The notes beneath the pieces are model-generated. The model did no database searches and was not told the DNA's origin. It was given only the letters and a program-made list of their open reading frames with translations. The translations under genes were made by a program, and so were the position numbers. Of a stretch of DNA of 33,829 nucleotides, positions 1 through 7,508 are shown one piece after another. Each line of letters opens with the position of its first letter. Position 1 is the first letter of the stretch. The DNA is from Anaerolineae bacterium (GTDB lineage Bacteria > Chloroflexota > Anaerolineae > B4-G1 > DUEL01), in NCBI GenBank assembly GCA_025060135.1, contig JANXCY010000021.1:1-33829 (forward strand), in the 5' to 3' direction.

Positions 1-615
1 GTCCAGGCGTTGCTTTCCGCCGGACAGAATCCGCCGGGAAACTGGTGTGCGCGCTCTTCCTGCTCCTATCTGTTGAACATCCAGCAGACCAACGGGAGTT
101 TCCCGGGCTATAGCCCACTCTATGCCACGCAGGAAGCCATCCCGGCGCTGATGCAACGTCCCTATGGACCTCTGGCGCATTGGACTTACCATTGCAATTT
201 CTGCATGGTCATCAGCAAGACGGTCCAGACGCCAGGCGGCGTGAGTGAGGTGCCTCTGGGCAGCGTCGTAACCTATACTGTCGTGCTGCGTAACACTGGC
301 GCAACCCCCGTCGCAAATGTGGAAATGAAAGATGTCCTGCCGTCGGGCGTCGTCTTCAGCCACTGGGTGCAACAGGGCTCGGCGTTGCTGCTGGACGGTC
401 ATACGGTCACCTGGGGACCTTATGATATCGCCGGTGGGGAAGCGTACACCATCTCGTTTGCGGTGAACGTGCCTCCAGGAACACTGCGCCCGGCCTCTCA
501 GGTCGTCAACACGGCCCGATTCACCGATGCGTATGGCGGCTCCGGCTCTGCCAGCGCGGTCTTCGTCACCGAGAAGTATCGCATCTACCTGCCGCTGGTG
601 ATGCGGAACCGCTAA
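1..615 (+). CDS. Secreted alpha/alpha-toroid plus DUF11 protein (5' partial)
   Basis: The reading frame is open from base 1, so the N-terminus lies outside the window. The first ~60 visible residues (NWCARSSCSYLLNIQQ, then GSFPGYSPLYATQEAIPAL) resemble the last helical repeats of a prenyltransferase/squalene-cyclase-like alpha/alpha toroid, where a Gly-Ser-Phe turn precedes an ATQEAIPAL helix. Residues ~72-180 look like a DUF11-type beta-sandwich (VPLGSVVTYTVVLRNTG, then VKDVLPSGV-like and VVNTARFTD segments). The protein ends KYRIYLPLVMRNR, a tail I associate with exported Chloroflexota proteins. The next gene encodes a DUF4430 domain and an ECF transporter follows. Together these suggest a surface protein for ligand capture, possibly a corrinoid, but the ligand is inferred from context only. 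Domain calls are by eye. Confidence 0.72.
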   Translation, partial: VQALLSAGQNPPGNWCARSSCSYLLNIQQTNGSFPGYSPLYATQEAIPALMQRPYGPLAHWTYHCNFCMVISKTVQTPGGVSEVPLGSVVTYTVVLRNTGATPVANVEMKDVLPSGVVFSHWVQQGSALLLDGHTVTWGPYDIAGGEAYTISFAVNVPPGTLRPASQVVNTARFTDAYGGSGSASAVFVTEKYRIYLPLVMRNR

Positions 616-773
616 CGCGTCCCGTAGGCGGAACGTTGCCGGGCTCGCAGTAACGACACGGAACACAGGGAGGTGCTATCTGCGCCTGGCAAAGGAGAGA
701 GCGGCTAAGGAGCCTTCTTGCCGGGCTTCGTGGCTCCCTGCGAACGGGACCGCAATTTCCGCTATGCCGTTCT

Positions 774-827
774 ACGTAGTGCAGGCAGTTAGCCTGTATC
801 CTCCAGGCCTGGCGGCCCGCGCTACGT
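774..827. repeat. Hairpin-forming intergenic repeat, copy 1
   Basis: Imperfect inverted repeat. The left arm (774-796, starting ACGTAGTGCAGGC and ending TTAGCCTG) pairs with the right arm (804-827, starting CAGGCCTGGCGGC and ending GCGCTACGT). Between them is a 7-base loop, TATCCTC. With G-U pairs and one bulge, about 20 pairs form. The inner part TTAGCCTG-N7-CAGGCCTGG recurs at 11053-11076, so this is a dispersed element and not only a local structure. Confidence 0.65.
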
Positions 828-842
828 TCCAGATTCGCGCGG

Positions 843-927
843 CGCAGGCGGTTCGCCCGTGCCAGGCGGTTGAAAGGCTCCCGACCGGTTTCGGTGGCGC
901 TTCCCAGGCCGGGGGGCCTGCGCTGCG
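843..927. repeat. Related degenerate hairpin repeat, copy 2
   Basis: GCGCAGGC (843-850) is perfectly complementary to GCCTGCGC (917-924), with a long internal segment between. The right half (905-927, CAGGCCGGGGGGCCTGCGCT...) matches the right arm of the 774-827 element at about 19 of 23 positions. It is probably a diverged or partial copy of the same family placed in tandem. Confidence 0.45.
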
Positions 928-989
928 CTCCAGAGTTCCCTGAAGAGAGCGTCCACCACATCCTGGAGTGCGATCGCCGAGGAGGAAAA

Positions 990-2117
990 ATGCAAAAACA
1001 GCGTGTGAGTTTATCTGTTTTGACCACCTGTTTGTTCGGGATGCTCCTTCTCGTCCTTTGGGCATCCGTTCCGCCCCTCCATACCCGCGCCCAATCCCTG
1101 AACCGGGCCGGCCTTATCGTGGTTCACGGCGACGGCCGGACGATTACCCGCTGTATAGAATTTCAAGAAAACGAAATCAGCGGGTACGACGTGCTCCTGC
1201 GGTCTGGCCTGGAAATCGTGGCCGCTGGATACGGAGGTATGGGAGTGGCCATCTGCGCCATAAACGGCGAGGGCTGTGGCGCAGATAACTGTTTCTGTCA
1301 GTGCTCGGGCGGTCCCACCTGCCTCTACTGGTCGTACTGGCACCTGATAGGCGGAACCTGGCAATACTCTCAGGTGGGAGCCAGCGGTTATCGCGTCCGT
1401 AACGGAGACATAGAGGGATGGAGATGGGGCAGCGGGAATACGCCCCCTCCCGTGCTGACTCTGGAGCAGATTTGCGGCGCTCCCGCAACGGCCACGCCAG
1501 TGCCCACCGATACGCCTCTGCCGCCTTCGCCCACCTGGACCGCAACGCCGCTCCCACCTACAGCAACTCCCACCCCGTTGCCACCGACAGCCACCGCTAC
1601 ACCCACGACCACTGCTACACCCAGGCCGCCCACCGCTACACCCACGACCACCGCTACACCCAGGCCGCCCACCGCTACACCCACGACCACTGCCACGCCC
1701 AGGCTGCCCACTGCCACACCCATGGCCACCGCCACGCCCAGGCCGCCCACCGCCCCGGCAACGTTGCGACCGGGCACGCCGGCCTTCACGCCGACCGCTG
1801 GACTGCCCGGAGCCACCCGTACGGTTGCTGCTCCTTCTCCGACGGTTGGGCGCGCGGCGACTTCCACGCCTCCTGCCCTTTCCCCCCCGCCGGGACGGAC
1901 ACCTGGGGCTCCAACGCCTGCACTCACTCAGCTCTCTCCAACCACCGCTCCCGGTGCGGAGGGCTCAGTTTCTCCTTCACCCACGTTCACGCTGGCTCTC
2001 GGAGCCCGTCCGGCCCATGGAAGCCATCCGGCGGGGTCCTATGGGATATTCGTTGGGGTTACCATTGGGCTGCTGGCTCTGCTGATCATCCTCTTCGTGG
2101 CGAGGCATAAGGCATGA
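990..2117 (+). CDS. Membrane-anchored DUF4430 (transcobalamin C-terminal-like) protein
   Basis: 375 residues. ATG 990 is chosen because GGAGGAAAA lies immediately upstream and a signal peptide follows (Lys/Arg, then a hydrophobic stretch, then HTRAQS at ~31-36). Residues ~40-145 match the DUF4430 pattern: a beta-rich segment, VAICAINGEGC, YWSYWHLIGGTWQYS, and GDIEGWRWG. The cysteines in that segment (CGADNCFCQCSGGPTC) are unusually dense. A Thr/Pro/Ala-rich linker covers ~150-345, including a 39-base tandem repeat. The C-terminus is a transmembrane helix (YGIFVGVTIGLLALLIILF) followed by a short basic tail. In animals this domain is the C-terminal half of intrinsic factor/transcobalamin. Here the stop overlaps the ECF S-component start by four bases (ATGA), suggesting co-translation and a role in presenting a ligand to that transporter. 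Domain identity is fairly sure; corrinoid binding is inferred. Confidence 0.82.
   Translation: MQKQRVSLSVLTTCLFGMLLLVLWASVPPLHTRAQSLNRAGLIVVHGDGRTITRCIEFQENEISGYDVLLRSGLEIVAAGYGGMGVAICAINGEGCGADNCFCQCSGGPTCLYWSYWHLIGGTWQYSQVGASGYRVRNGDIEGWRWGSGNTPPPVLTLEQICGAPATATPVPTDTPLPPSPTWTATPLPPTATPTPLPPTATATPTTTATPRPPTATPTTTATPRPPTATPTTTATPRLPTATPMATATPRPPTAPATLRPGTPAFTPTAGLPGATRTVAAPSPTVGRAATSTPPALSPPPGRTPGAPTPALTQLSPTTAPGAEGSVSPSPTFTLALGARPAHGSHPAGSYGIFVGVTIGLLALLIILFVARHKA
1592..1747 (+). repeat. 39-bp in-frame tandem repeat, 4 copies
   Basis: Four consecutive 39-base units (1592-1630, 1631-1669, 1670-1708, 1709-1747). Each encodes a 13-residue Thr/Pro unit of the type PTATPTTTATPRP. The first three are nearly identical and the fourth is diverged. 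It lies in the linker between the DUF4430 domain and the membrane anchor, so copy-number change would alter spacer length without a frameshift. Confidence 0.9.
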
Positions 2118-2935
2118 AGCGGCCAATCAGACAGGCGATCAGTGGGGCGATATACACGGTCAGCAGTCTGCTGGGGGTCAGCGCGTTCCTGTACCCGTTC
2201 TTTATCGTCGTTTCCCCCCAATCGCCCGCTCAGGCCCATAGCAATGATGCTCCCCTGGTTACGGCGGCCTTGCTGGGGCTCCTCCTAATGGCCATGATCG
2301 TGGAATTGCAGGGCCAGACGTTGGGGGCCAAGATGGTGGCGCTGCTGGGCATCCTGACAGCCTTGAACAGTGTGCTGCGGTTTATAGAAAATGCCATCCC
2401 TGGCCCGGGGGGATTCTCGCCGGTCTTTGCGCCCATCATCCTGACCGGCTACGTGTTTGGCGGGCGGTTTGGCTTCCTGATGGGCGTCTTCAGCCTGCTG
2501 GTCTCCGCGCTGATTACCGGCGGTGTGGGCCCATGGCTCCCTTACCAGATGTTCGCGGCGGGATGGGTGGGCCTGACGACGGGCGGATTGCATCTCCTGC
2601 GGCCTCTCTTCGGACCGTATCGCCATCAGAAGGCCGAAATCGCCCTGTTGTGCGCCTGGGGGTTCCTGTGGGGGCTACTGTACGGCGCCATTATGAACCT
2701 CTGGTTCTGGCCCTGGGCCGTGGGCCCGCCGGATCAGACATGGTCGGCGGGGCTGAGCCTGGCCGATGGGCTGCGAAACTATGGAAAATTCTATCTGGTA
2801 ACTTCGCTGGCCTGGGATATGGGACGCGCGATTGGGAACGTTGCCCTGATCCTGCTGATCGGCCCTCCCACCCTGCGCACCCTGGAGCGATTCCGACAGC
2901 GGTTCTATTTTGAGGTGAGACCCGCCCATGATTGA
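2114..2935 (+). CDS. ECF transporter S component (CbrT-like, probable corrinoid)
   Basis: 273 residues, strongly hydrophobic, with about six membrane segments. Motifs typical of larger ECF S components are visible: GPGGFSPVFAPIILTGYVFGGRFGFLMG in the middle, then TGGVGPWLPYQMFAAGWVGL. The ATG at 2114 overlaps the upstream stop as ATGA, and the stop overlaps the T-component start by 8 bases. The S component sets substrate specificity and binds the ligand in the membrane. Cobalamin or a corrinoid is inferred from the DUF4430 gene upstream and cbiB/cobD/cobT/cobS downstream, not from a substrate motif I can read. Cobalt or another vitamin remains possible. Confidence 0.82.
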   Translation: MKRPIRQAISGAIYTVSSLLGVSAFLYPFFIVVSPQSPAQAHSNDAPLVTAALLGLLLMAMIVELQGQTLGAKMVALLGILTALNSVLRFIENAIPGPGGFSPVFAPIILTGYVFGGRFGFLMGVFSLLVSALITGGVGPWLPYQMFAAGWVGLTTGGLHLLRPLFGPYRHQKAEIALLCAWGFLWGLLYGAIMNLWFWPWAVGPPDQTWSAGLSLADGLRNYGKFYLVTSLAWDMGRAIGNVALILLIGPPTLRTLERFRQRFYFEVRPAHD

Positions 2936-3953
2936 TCCAAGGATATGGCTGTTCTGGGCTTTCACGATGCTGGTTGCGGCTTCGGAGGTGAGAAACCCTC
3001 TCTACATCCTCTGGCTGTTGCTGGTCGCCTGGATTGTGGAAATCCGATGGGCGCTCCATCGCGGCCAGAAGATACCCTGGTCGTTCCGGTGGGGAGTCCT
3101 GCTCATCCCCCTGGCCGGGCTGTTCAATGGGATGAGCGTCCGCATCGGTGAGACCGTGCTCCTCCGTCTTCCTTCCTGGCTGCCTTTGATGGGAGGGCCC
3201 ATCACTCTGGAAGCGCTGGTATACGGAGTGCTGAACGGGATGGCCCTGACCATCATCCTGAGCGCTTTCCTTACGTTCAACCGGGCCACGCCCGCCCGGG
3301 ACATGGTGCGGATCGTCCCGAAAGCCTTTTACGAGGCGGGTGTCATCCTCTCCATTGCCTTAACCTTCTTTCCGCTGATGCTGCGGACCGTGCAGGACAT
3401 CCGGGAGGCCCAGATGGTTCGGGGACACCGGATTCGCGGGCTCCGAGACTGGCTGGCCATCTGGCTACCCCTATTGATGAACGGCCTGGAACGGGCCGTC
3501 CGACTGGCGGAGGCGATGGTCGCCCGGGGATATGGTGCGCCTTTCCCCTCTGGTTCACCGATGGGGGTCCAGTTCTCCCTGGCCGGAGGGTTAACGGCTC
3601 TGCTGGGAGGCTGGTTGGTCCGCCTCTTTGTCCCTCAGCATCGGGATGCCGGGCTGGGAGTCCTTCTGCTGGGGGTGGGCCTGATTCTGGGCACGGTCTG
3701 GTGGGTCGGACATGCCCACCCCCGCACAGGCTACCGGAATCGGTCCTGGACCCTCTGGGATGGGTTGATCGGACTGGGGTGCGGCGTAGCCGCATGGATC
3801 CTGATAGACCCGTTTTCATGGGTTGACCCTCAGGCCCTGTATTACTCTCCCTATCCCCGGCTGCTGTTGCCCGATTTTCACCCTTGGGTCGGGCTGGGAT
3901 TGTTGGGCTTGCTGATTCCCGCATTCGCCAAAAGGAGTTCCGAAATTGATTGA
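2928..3953 (+). CDS. ecfT: ECF transporter T component (CbiQ/EcfT family)
   Basis: 341 residues with several N-terminal and C-terminal hydrophobic helices. The central cytoplasmic part carries the Ala-Arg-Gly coupling motifs: [11 protein letters not shown] (~residues 162-172) and [11 protein letters not shown] (~197-207). These dock the T subunit onto the two ATPase domains. It is longer than typical EcfT (~265), with extra C-terminal membrane helices. The start overlaps the S-component stop (ATGATTGA, 2928-2935) and the stop overlaps the next gene's TTG start (TTGATTGA, 3946-3953), so S, T and A are probably translationally coupled. Confidence 0.9.
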   Translation: MIDPRIWLFWAFTMLVAASEVRNPLYILWLLLVAWIVEIRWALHRGQKIPWSFRWGVLLIPLAGLFNGMSVRIGETVLLRLPSWLPLMGGPITLEALVYGVLNGMALTIILSAFLTFNRATPARDMVRIVPKAFYEAGVILSIALTFFPLMLRTVQDIREAQMVRGHRIRGLRDWLAIWLPLLMNGLERAVRLAEAMVARGYGAPFPSGSPMGVQFSLAGGLTALLGGWLVRLFVPQHRDAGLGVLLLGVGLILGTVWWVGHAHPRTGYRNRSWTLWDGLIGLGCGVAAWILIDPFSWVDPQALYYSPYPRLLLPDFHPWVGLGLLGLLIPAFAKRSSEID

Positions 3954-5568
3954 AATTGAACACCTCACCTATACCTATCCAGGGAGTCCAGCGCCCGCGC
4001 TGGTTGACCTGTCTCTCCGGGTGAACACAGGAGAATTCGTGCTAATCGCTGGGCCCTCCGGGGCCGGTAAGTCCACCCTGCTGCGCTGTCTCAACGGCCT
4101 GGTCCCTCACTTTACAGGTGGCACCCTCTCGGGGAAAATATCCGTTGAAGGCCATGATCCAGTACGGGAAGGGCCTCACGTCCTGTCCCGGATTGTCGGG
4201 TTCGTCTTCCAGGAGCCGCACTCCCAATTTGTGATGGATCGCGTGGAGGATGAAATCGCCTTCGCTCTGGAAAACGCCGCTATGCCACCTGGAGAAATGC
4301 GGGTGCGTGTGGAGGAAGTCATGCATCTGTTGGACCTGACTCCGCTGCGCTCCCGGAAACTAGAAACCCTCTCGGGGGGTGAGCAGCAGCGCGTGGCGAT
4401 CGCCGCCGCGCTGGCCTTCCGGCCCCGCATCCTGGTGCTGGATGAGCCGACTTCCCAACTGGACCCTCAGTCCGCCGAAGACGTTCTACAGGCCCTGGTG
4501 CGTCTGAATCAGGAGTGGGGGCTGACAATCCTGCTGGCAGAGCACCGGCTGGAACGGGTTCTCCCCTACGTGGACCGTCTGGTCTATCTCCCCGGGCCCA
4601 ACGGAAGGGCCCCCATGTTCAGCGGCCCTCCACGGGAAGTCCTGCCCCATATAGACTTGACCCCCCCTTTGATCACCGTCGGGAAAGCCCTGCGGTGGGA
4701 GCCACTCCCTCTGACCCTCAAAGAAGGACGGGCCTTTGCCGCCCGGATGCCGGCTCTTCCCCCCGTTCAACGGGCTCTGTCGGTCCCCCCCAGGGAGAAC
4801 GCGCCGCTCCTGCGGATTCAAGACCTGCACTTTTCCTACGACCATCATCCAGCCCTCTGCGGCGTTCATCTAACCATCTCACCCGGGGAAACCATAGTCC
4901 TGATGGGACGGAACGGAGCCGGAAAAACTACCCTGCTCAAATGCATCGTGGGATTGCTCCGCCCCCAGAGGGGCCAGATCTGGCTGAACGGCGAGCCCAT
5001 TACCGGACAGCCTCCCGAAAAGATTTGCCAGAGGGTGGGCTATCTGCCGCAGGAGCCCGACATGATGCTCTTTGCCGATACGGTGATGGAAGAACTTTGG
5101 ACCACGCTCAGGAATCACGGACTCCAGCACGCGCCGCCAGTGCCTCCCTGCGACCTGCTGGTCACCCTGGGATTAGAGGGGTATGCCGATGCCTACCCCC
5201 GGGACCTCAGCGCCGGTCAACGGCAGCGGGTAGCCCTGGGGGCCATCGCGGTAACCCGCCCCCGGCTGCTCCTGCTGGATGAACCGACGCGGGGATTGGA
5301 TTACTGGCTCAAACAACAGTTGGTCCGGCTTCTCCGAACCTGGAAACAGGACGGCACGGCGGTCCTCCTGGCCACGCACGATGTGGAATTCGCCGCTCAA
5401 ATAGCGGACCGGGTGGTCATCCTCAGCAACGGACAGGTCGTCGTGGACGACCAACCCACCGTATTGGCGGCCTCTCCCTTATTTGCCCCTCAGGTCGCCC
5501 GGCTGTTCCCCGATACCGGCTGGCTGACCGCAGAAGATGTGATGAACGCGTATCCCATCGGAGTATAA
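3946..5568 (+). CDS. ECF transporter A component, fused double ABC ATPase
   Basis: 540 residues with two complete ABC domains. Domain 1 has Walker [10 protein letters not shown] (~36-44), Q-loop FQEPHSQ, signature LSGGEQQR (~141) and Walker [13 protein letters not shown]. Domain 2 has Walker [10 protein letters not shown] (~321), Q-loop YLPQEPD, signature LSAGQRQR (~419) and Walker [13 protein letters not shown]. Both sites look catalytically intact. The TTG start is supported by AAAGGAG at 3931-3937, eight bases upstream, and by the family N-terminus [12 protein letters not shown]. It powers the adjacent S and T subunits. The fused form replaces separate EcfA1/EcfA2 proteins, consistent with a dedicated (group I) ECF transporter. 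Confidence 0.93.
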   Translation: MIEIEHLTYTYPGSPAPALVDLSLRVNTGEFVLIAGPSGAGKSTLLRCLNGLVPHFTGGTLSGKISVEGHDPVREGPHVLSRIVGFVFQEPHSQFVMDRVEDEIAFALENAAMPPGEMRVRVEEVMHLLDLTPLRSRKLETLSGGEQQRVAIAAALAFRPRILVLDEPTSQLDPQSAEDVLQALVRLNQEWGLTILLAEHRLERVLPYVDRLVYLPGPNGRAPMFSGPPREVLPHIDLTPPLITVGKALRWEPLPLTLKEGRAFAARMPALPPVQRALSVPPRENAPLLRIQDLHFSYDHHPALCGVHLTISPGETIVLMGRNGAGKTTLLKCIVGLLRPQRGQIWLNGEPITGQPPEKICQRVGYLPQEPDMMLFADTVMEELWTTLRNHGLQHAPPVPPCDLLVTLGLEGYADAYPRDLSAGQRQRVALGAIAVTRPRLLLLDEPTRGLDYWLKQQLVRLLRTWKQDGTAVLLATHDVEFAAQIADRVVILSNGQVVVDDQPTVLAASPLFAPQVARLFPDTGWLTAEDVMNAYPIGV

Positions 5569-5573
5569 CCTCG

Positions 5574-6608
5574 ATGACCGACCTGACTCTGTGCTCCCTC
5601 CCCATCGGCAGCACTCCCCACACCGACCCGGCGGAGGCCGTCCGCCAGGTCCTGGCATATTTCCCGGACATCCCGGCATGGCCCCAGTTGCCCCGTCGTT
5701 CGTTTCGGGAGAACATGTACGCCCAGTTCAGCACAGGGTTCCCGGGCGTGAATGTTAATGTCGTAGAAGAAAAAATCTTCGTGGACTTCACCCGCGACCT
5801 CACCCCGGAACTGGAACAACTCTACCGCGCCTATCTGGAGCAGGACTGGAATTTTGCCGCCCTGAGCGAAGAAGAGGCCGCAGGCTTCGGCCCGTTCATC
5901 CAGGCCGTCGCCCAACTCCCCCACCCTCCCCTGGCAGTCAAAGGCCAGGTAACCGGCCCGATCAGTTGGGGATTGGGCGTTACAGACCAGCGAGGCCGCT
6001 CCATCCTCTACGACGACACTCTGGCCGATGCAGTGGCCAGACACCTGGCGATGAAAGCAGCCTGGCAGGAACGGGAACTCCGTCAGGTATGCCCCACGGT
6101 CATCCTGTTCCTGGATGAGCCCTATCTGGCCTCCTTTGGCTCCGCCTACGTCGCTCTGGGGCGGGAACAGGCGGTTGCTCTCCTGGAGGAAGTCCTGGGT
6201 GCCATCCAGGGGATCAAGGGCATCCACTGCTGCGCGAATACCGACTGGTCGCTCCTGCTGGAAACTTCCGTGGACATCCTCAGCCTGGACGCCTACGGGT
6301 ATGCAGAGCATCTGGCCCTCTACCCCGAGCAGGTGGATGCCTTCCTGCAACGAGGCGGCATGATCGCCTGGGGCATCGTTCCCAGCAGCCGGGAAGTCCT
6401 GCACGAGACAACGGAGAGCCTCCTGGATCGCCTTCACAACGCAATACACCGGCTGGTACGTAAGGGGATTCCCCTGGAAAACATCCTCCGCGCCTCTCTG
6501 ATCACCCCTTCCTGCGGGACGGGCACCCTGAGTCCGGACCTGGCCGAACGGGTCTTCTCGCTGACAGCGGAGGTCTCCACAGAGATGCGCCGCCGATACG
6601 GAGGCTGA
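5574..6608 (+). CDS. Short MetE-like zinc methyltransferase (core-MetE type)
   Basis: 344 residues, matching only the C-terminal catalytic barrel of cobalamin-independent methionine synthase/UROD-like proteins. The N-terminal folate-binding half of full MetE is absent. Zinc-site candidates are His218 and Cys220 (GIHCCANTDW) and Cys314 (TPSCGTG). Where MetE has a glutamate ligand this protein seems to have Asp239 (ILSLDAYGY). The family transfers a methyl group to a thiol such as homocysteine. Short archaeal and Dehalococcoides versions are described as taking it from a methyl-corrinoid instead of folate. The position five bases after a B12-type ECF transporter and before corrinoid genes fits a corrinoid-linked methyl transfer, but donor and acceptor are inferred. 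Confidence 0.8.
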   Translation: MTDLTLCSLPIGSTPHTDPAEAVRQVLAYFPDIPAWPQLPRRSFRENMYAQFSTGFPGVNVNVVEEKIFVDFTRDLTPELEQLYRAYLEQDWNFAALSEEEAAGFGPFIQAVAQLPHPPLAVKGQVTGPISWGLGVTDQRGRSILYDDTLADAVARHLAMKAAWQERELRQVCPTVILFLDEPYLASFGSAYVALGREQAVALLEEVLGAIQGIKGIHCCANTDWSLLLETSVDILSLDAYGYAEHLALYPEQVDAFLQRGGMIAWGIVPSSREVLHETTESLLDRLHNAIHRLVRKGIPLENILRASLITPSCGTGTLSPDLAERVFSLTAEVSTEMRRRYGG

Positions 6609-6611
6609 GTG

Positions 6612-7508
6612 ATGGACGACCTGCTCCAGAGCCTGCGATCCGTTCTGCAAGACGCCGTCCGGCGGCATCCGGCGGAGGTCCTCTTCTTTTCCGGAGGACT
6701 GGATACATCCATCCTGGCGGTTCTCACCCCATCCATCCCGTTGCTCCATATCTGCCTGGAGGACGGAGGAGAGGACCTCCGTTACGCCGAAGCGGTTGCC
6801 CGGCACCTGAACCGGGACCTGACGGTCCGGCGGGTCTCCATAGAAGAGGCGCTGAGCGCGCTGCCCGAGGTGGTCCGGATCCGGCGGACCTTTGATCCGG
6901 CCCTACCCAACGACCTGGCCCTCTACTTCGCCTTCGCTGAGGCCCGAAGCCTGGGCTTCGGGAGCGCGATGACCGGCGACGGCGCGGACGAAGGATTCGC
7001 TGGATACCCGTATATGTGGGACCTGGACCTGGCCTCCTACATCCCCTGGCTGGTCCAGCGGATGCGCTTTTCGGCGGACGAGTTCGGCGAATGGTTTGGA
7101 ATGGAAGTCCGCCAGCCGTATCGGGACCCGGTAGTGGTAGACCGGGCTCTGTCCATCCCGCCGGAACTAAAAGTCCGGGAAGAGAAAGGTACCCGGTTCG
7201 GGAAGTGGATTCTGCGGAAAGCCTTTGAAGACGACCTTCCACCCCATCTCTGCTGGCAGGGCAAGCGCCCCATAGAAGTGGGCTCCGGTTTCAGCCGGCT
7301 GCGGGAGCGGGTGATGGCCATGCTGACGGATGAGGACTGGGCCGCGCCGGTCCGTTTCTTCACCTGCGACCAGCCCTACTATTACCGCCTTTACTGCCAG
7401 ATGGTAGGGGCGATCCCTCCGCCTGCGCCTGGAGAGCGGGCATGTCCCGCCTGCGGGGCCGGGATGCCCCAGGACGCGCGACACTGTCGGGTGTGCGGTT
7501 ATTCCTGA
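6612..7508 (+). CDS. Asparagine-synthetase-like PP-loop ATPase with C-terminal zinc ribbon
   Basis: 298 residues. The PP-loop SGGLDTS (27-33) and the TGDGADEGFAGY motif are those of the AsnB synthetase domain. The N-terminal glutaminase domain of AsnB is missing, so the nitrogen donor would be ammonia or a partner. The C-terminus adds a zinc ribbon (Cys278, Cys281, Cys292, Cys295). ATG 6612 is preferred to GTG 6609 because GGAGG (6600-6604) then has seven-base spacing. The stop overlaps the next ATG (TGATG). The likely chemistry is adenylation of a carboxylate followed by amidation; the substrate is unknown. The setting inside a corrinoid gene run suggests a link to corrinoid or methyltransferase metabolism, which is inference. 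Confidence 0.78.
   Translation: MDDLLQSLRSVLQDAVRRHPAEVLFFSGGLDTSILAVLTPSIPLLHICLEDGGEDLRYAEAVARHLNRDLTVRRVSIEEALSALPEVVRIRRTFDPALPNDLALYFAFAEARSLGFGSAMTGDGADEGFAGYPYMWDLDLASYIPWLVQRMRFSADEFGEWFGMEVRQPYRDPVVVDRALSIPPELKVREEKGTRFGKWILRKAFEDDLPPHLCWQGKRPIEVGSGFSRLRERVMAMLTDEDWAAPVRFFTCDQPYYYRLYCQMVGAIPPPAPGERACPACGAGMPQDARHCRVCGYS

Larger units (their letters stand above)
616..989. other. Non-coding gap with hairpin repeats before the DUF4430 gene
   Basis: This is a 374-base gap between two secreted-protein genes, with no convincing reading frame. It holds two hairpin repeat units (774-827 and 843-927, listed separately). It also has a short inverted repeat, GGAGCC (709-714) with GGCTCC (732-737), and a distant pair CTCCAG (928-933)/CTGGAG (963-968). 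A strong ribosome-binding site, GGAGGAAAA, sits at 981-989 directly before the ATG at 990. I looked for a B12-box riboswitch core here, as would fit the downstream genes, and did not find one. No clear -35/-10 pair was recognised. Confidence 0.6.

Noticed and set aside
616-989. Cobalamin riboswitch upstream of the DUF4430/ECF genes
   Set aside because: No B12-box or GCCACTG-type core could be found in this gap, nor in 10949-11201; the stem-loops there belong to a repeat family.
1388-1927. Minus-strand open frame encoding a Val/Gly-rich repeat protein
   Set aside because: It is the antisense reading of the Thr/Pro tandem repeat in the DUF4430 gene; no ribosome-binding site or domain.
5490-6806. 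Long (438-residue) minus-strand open frame
   Set aside because: Antisense to the MetE-like gene, which has clear family motifs; the reverse translation has no recognisable domain.
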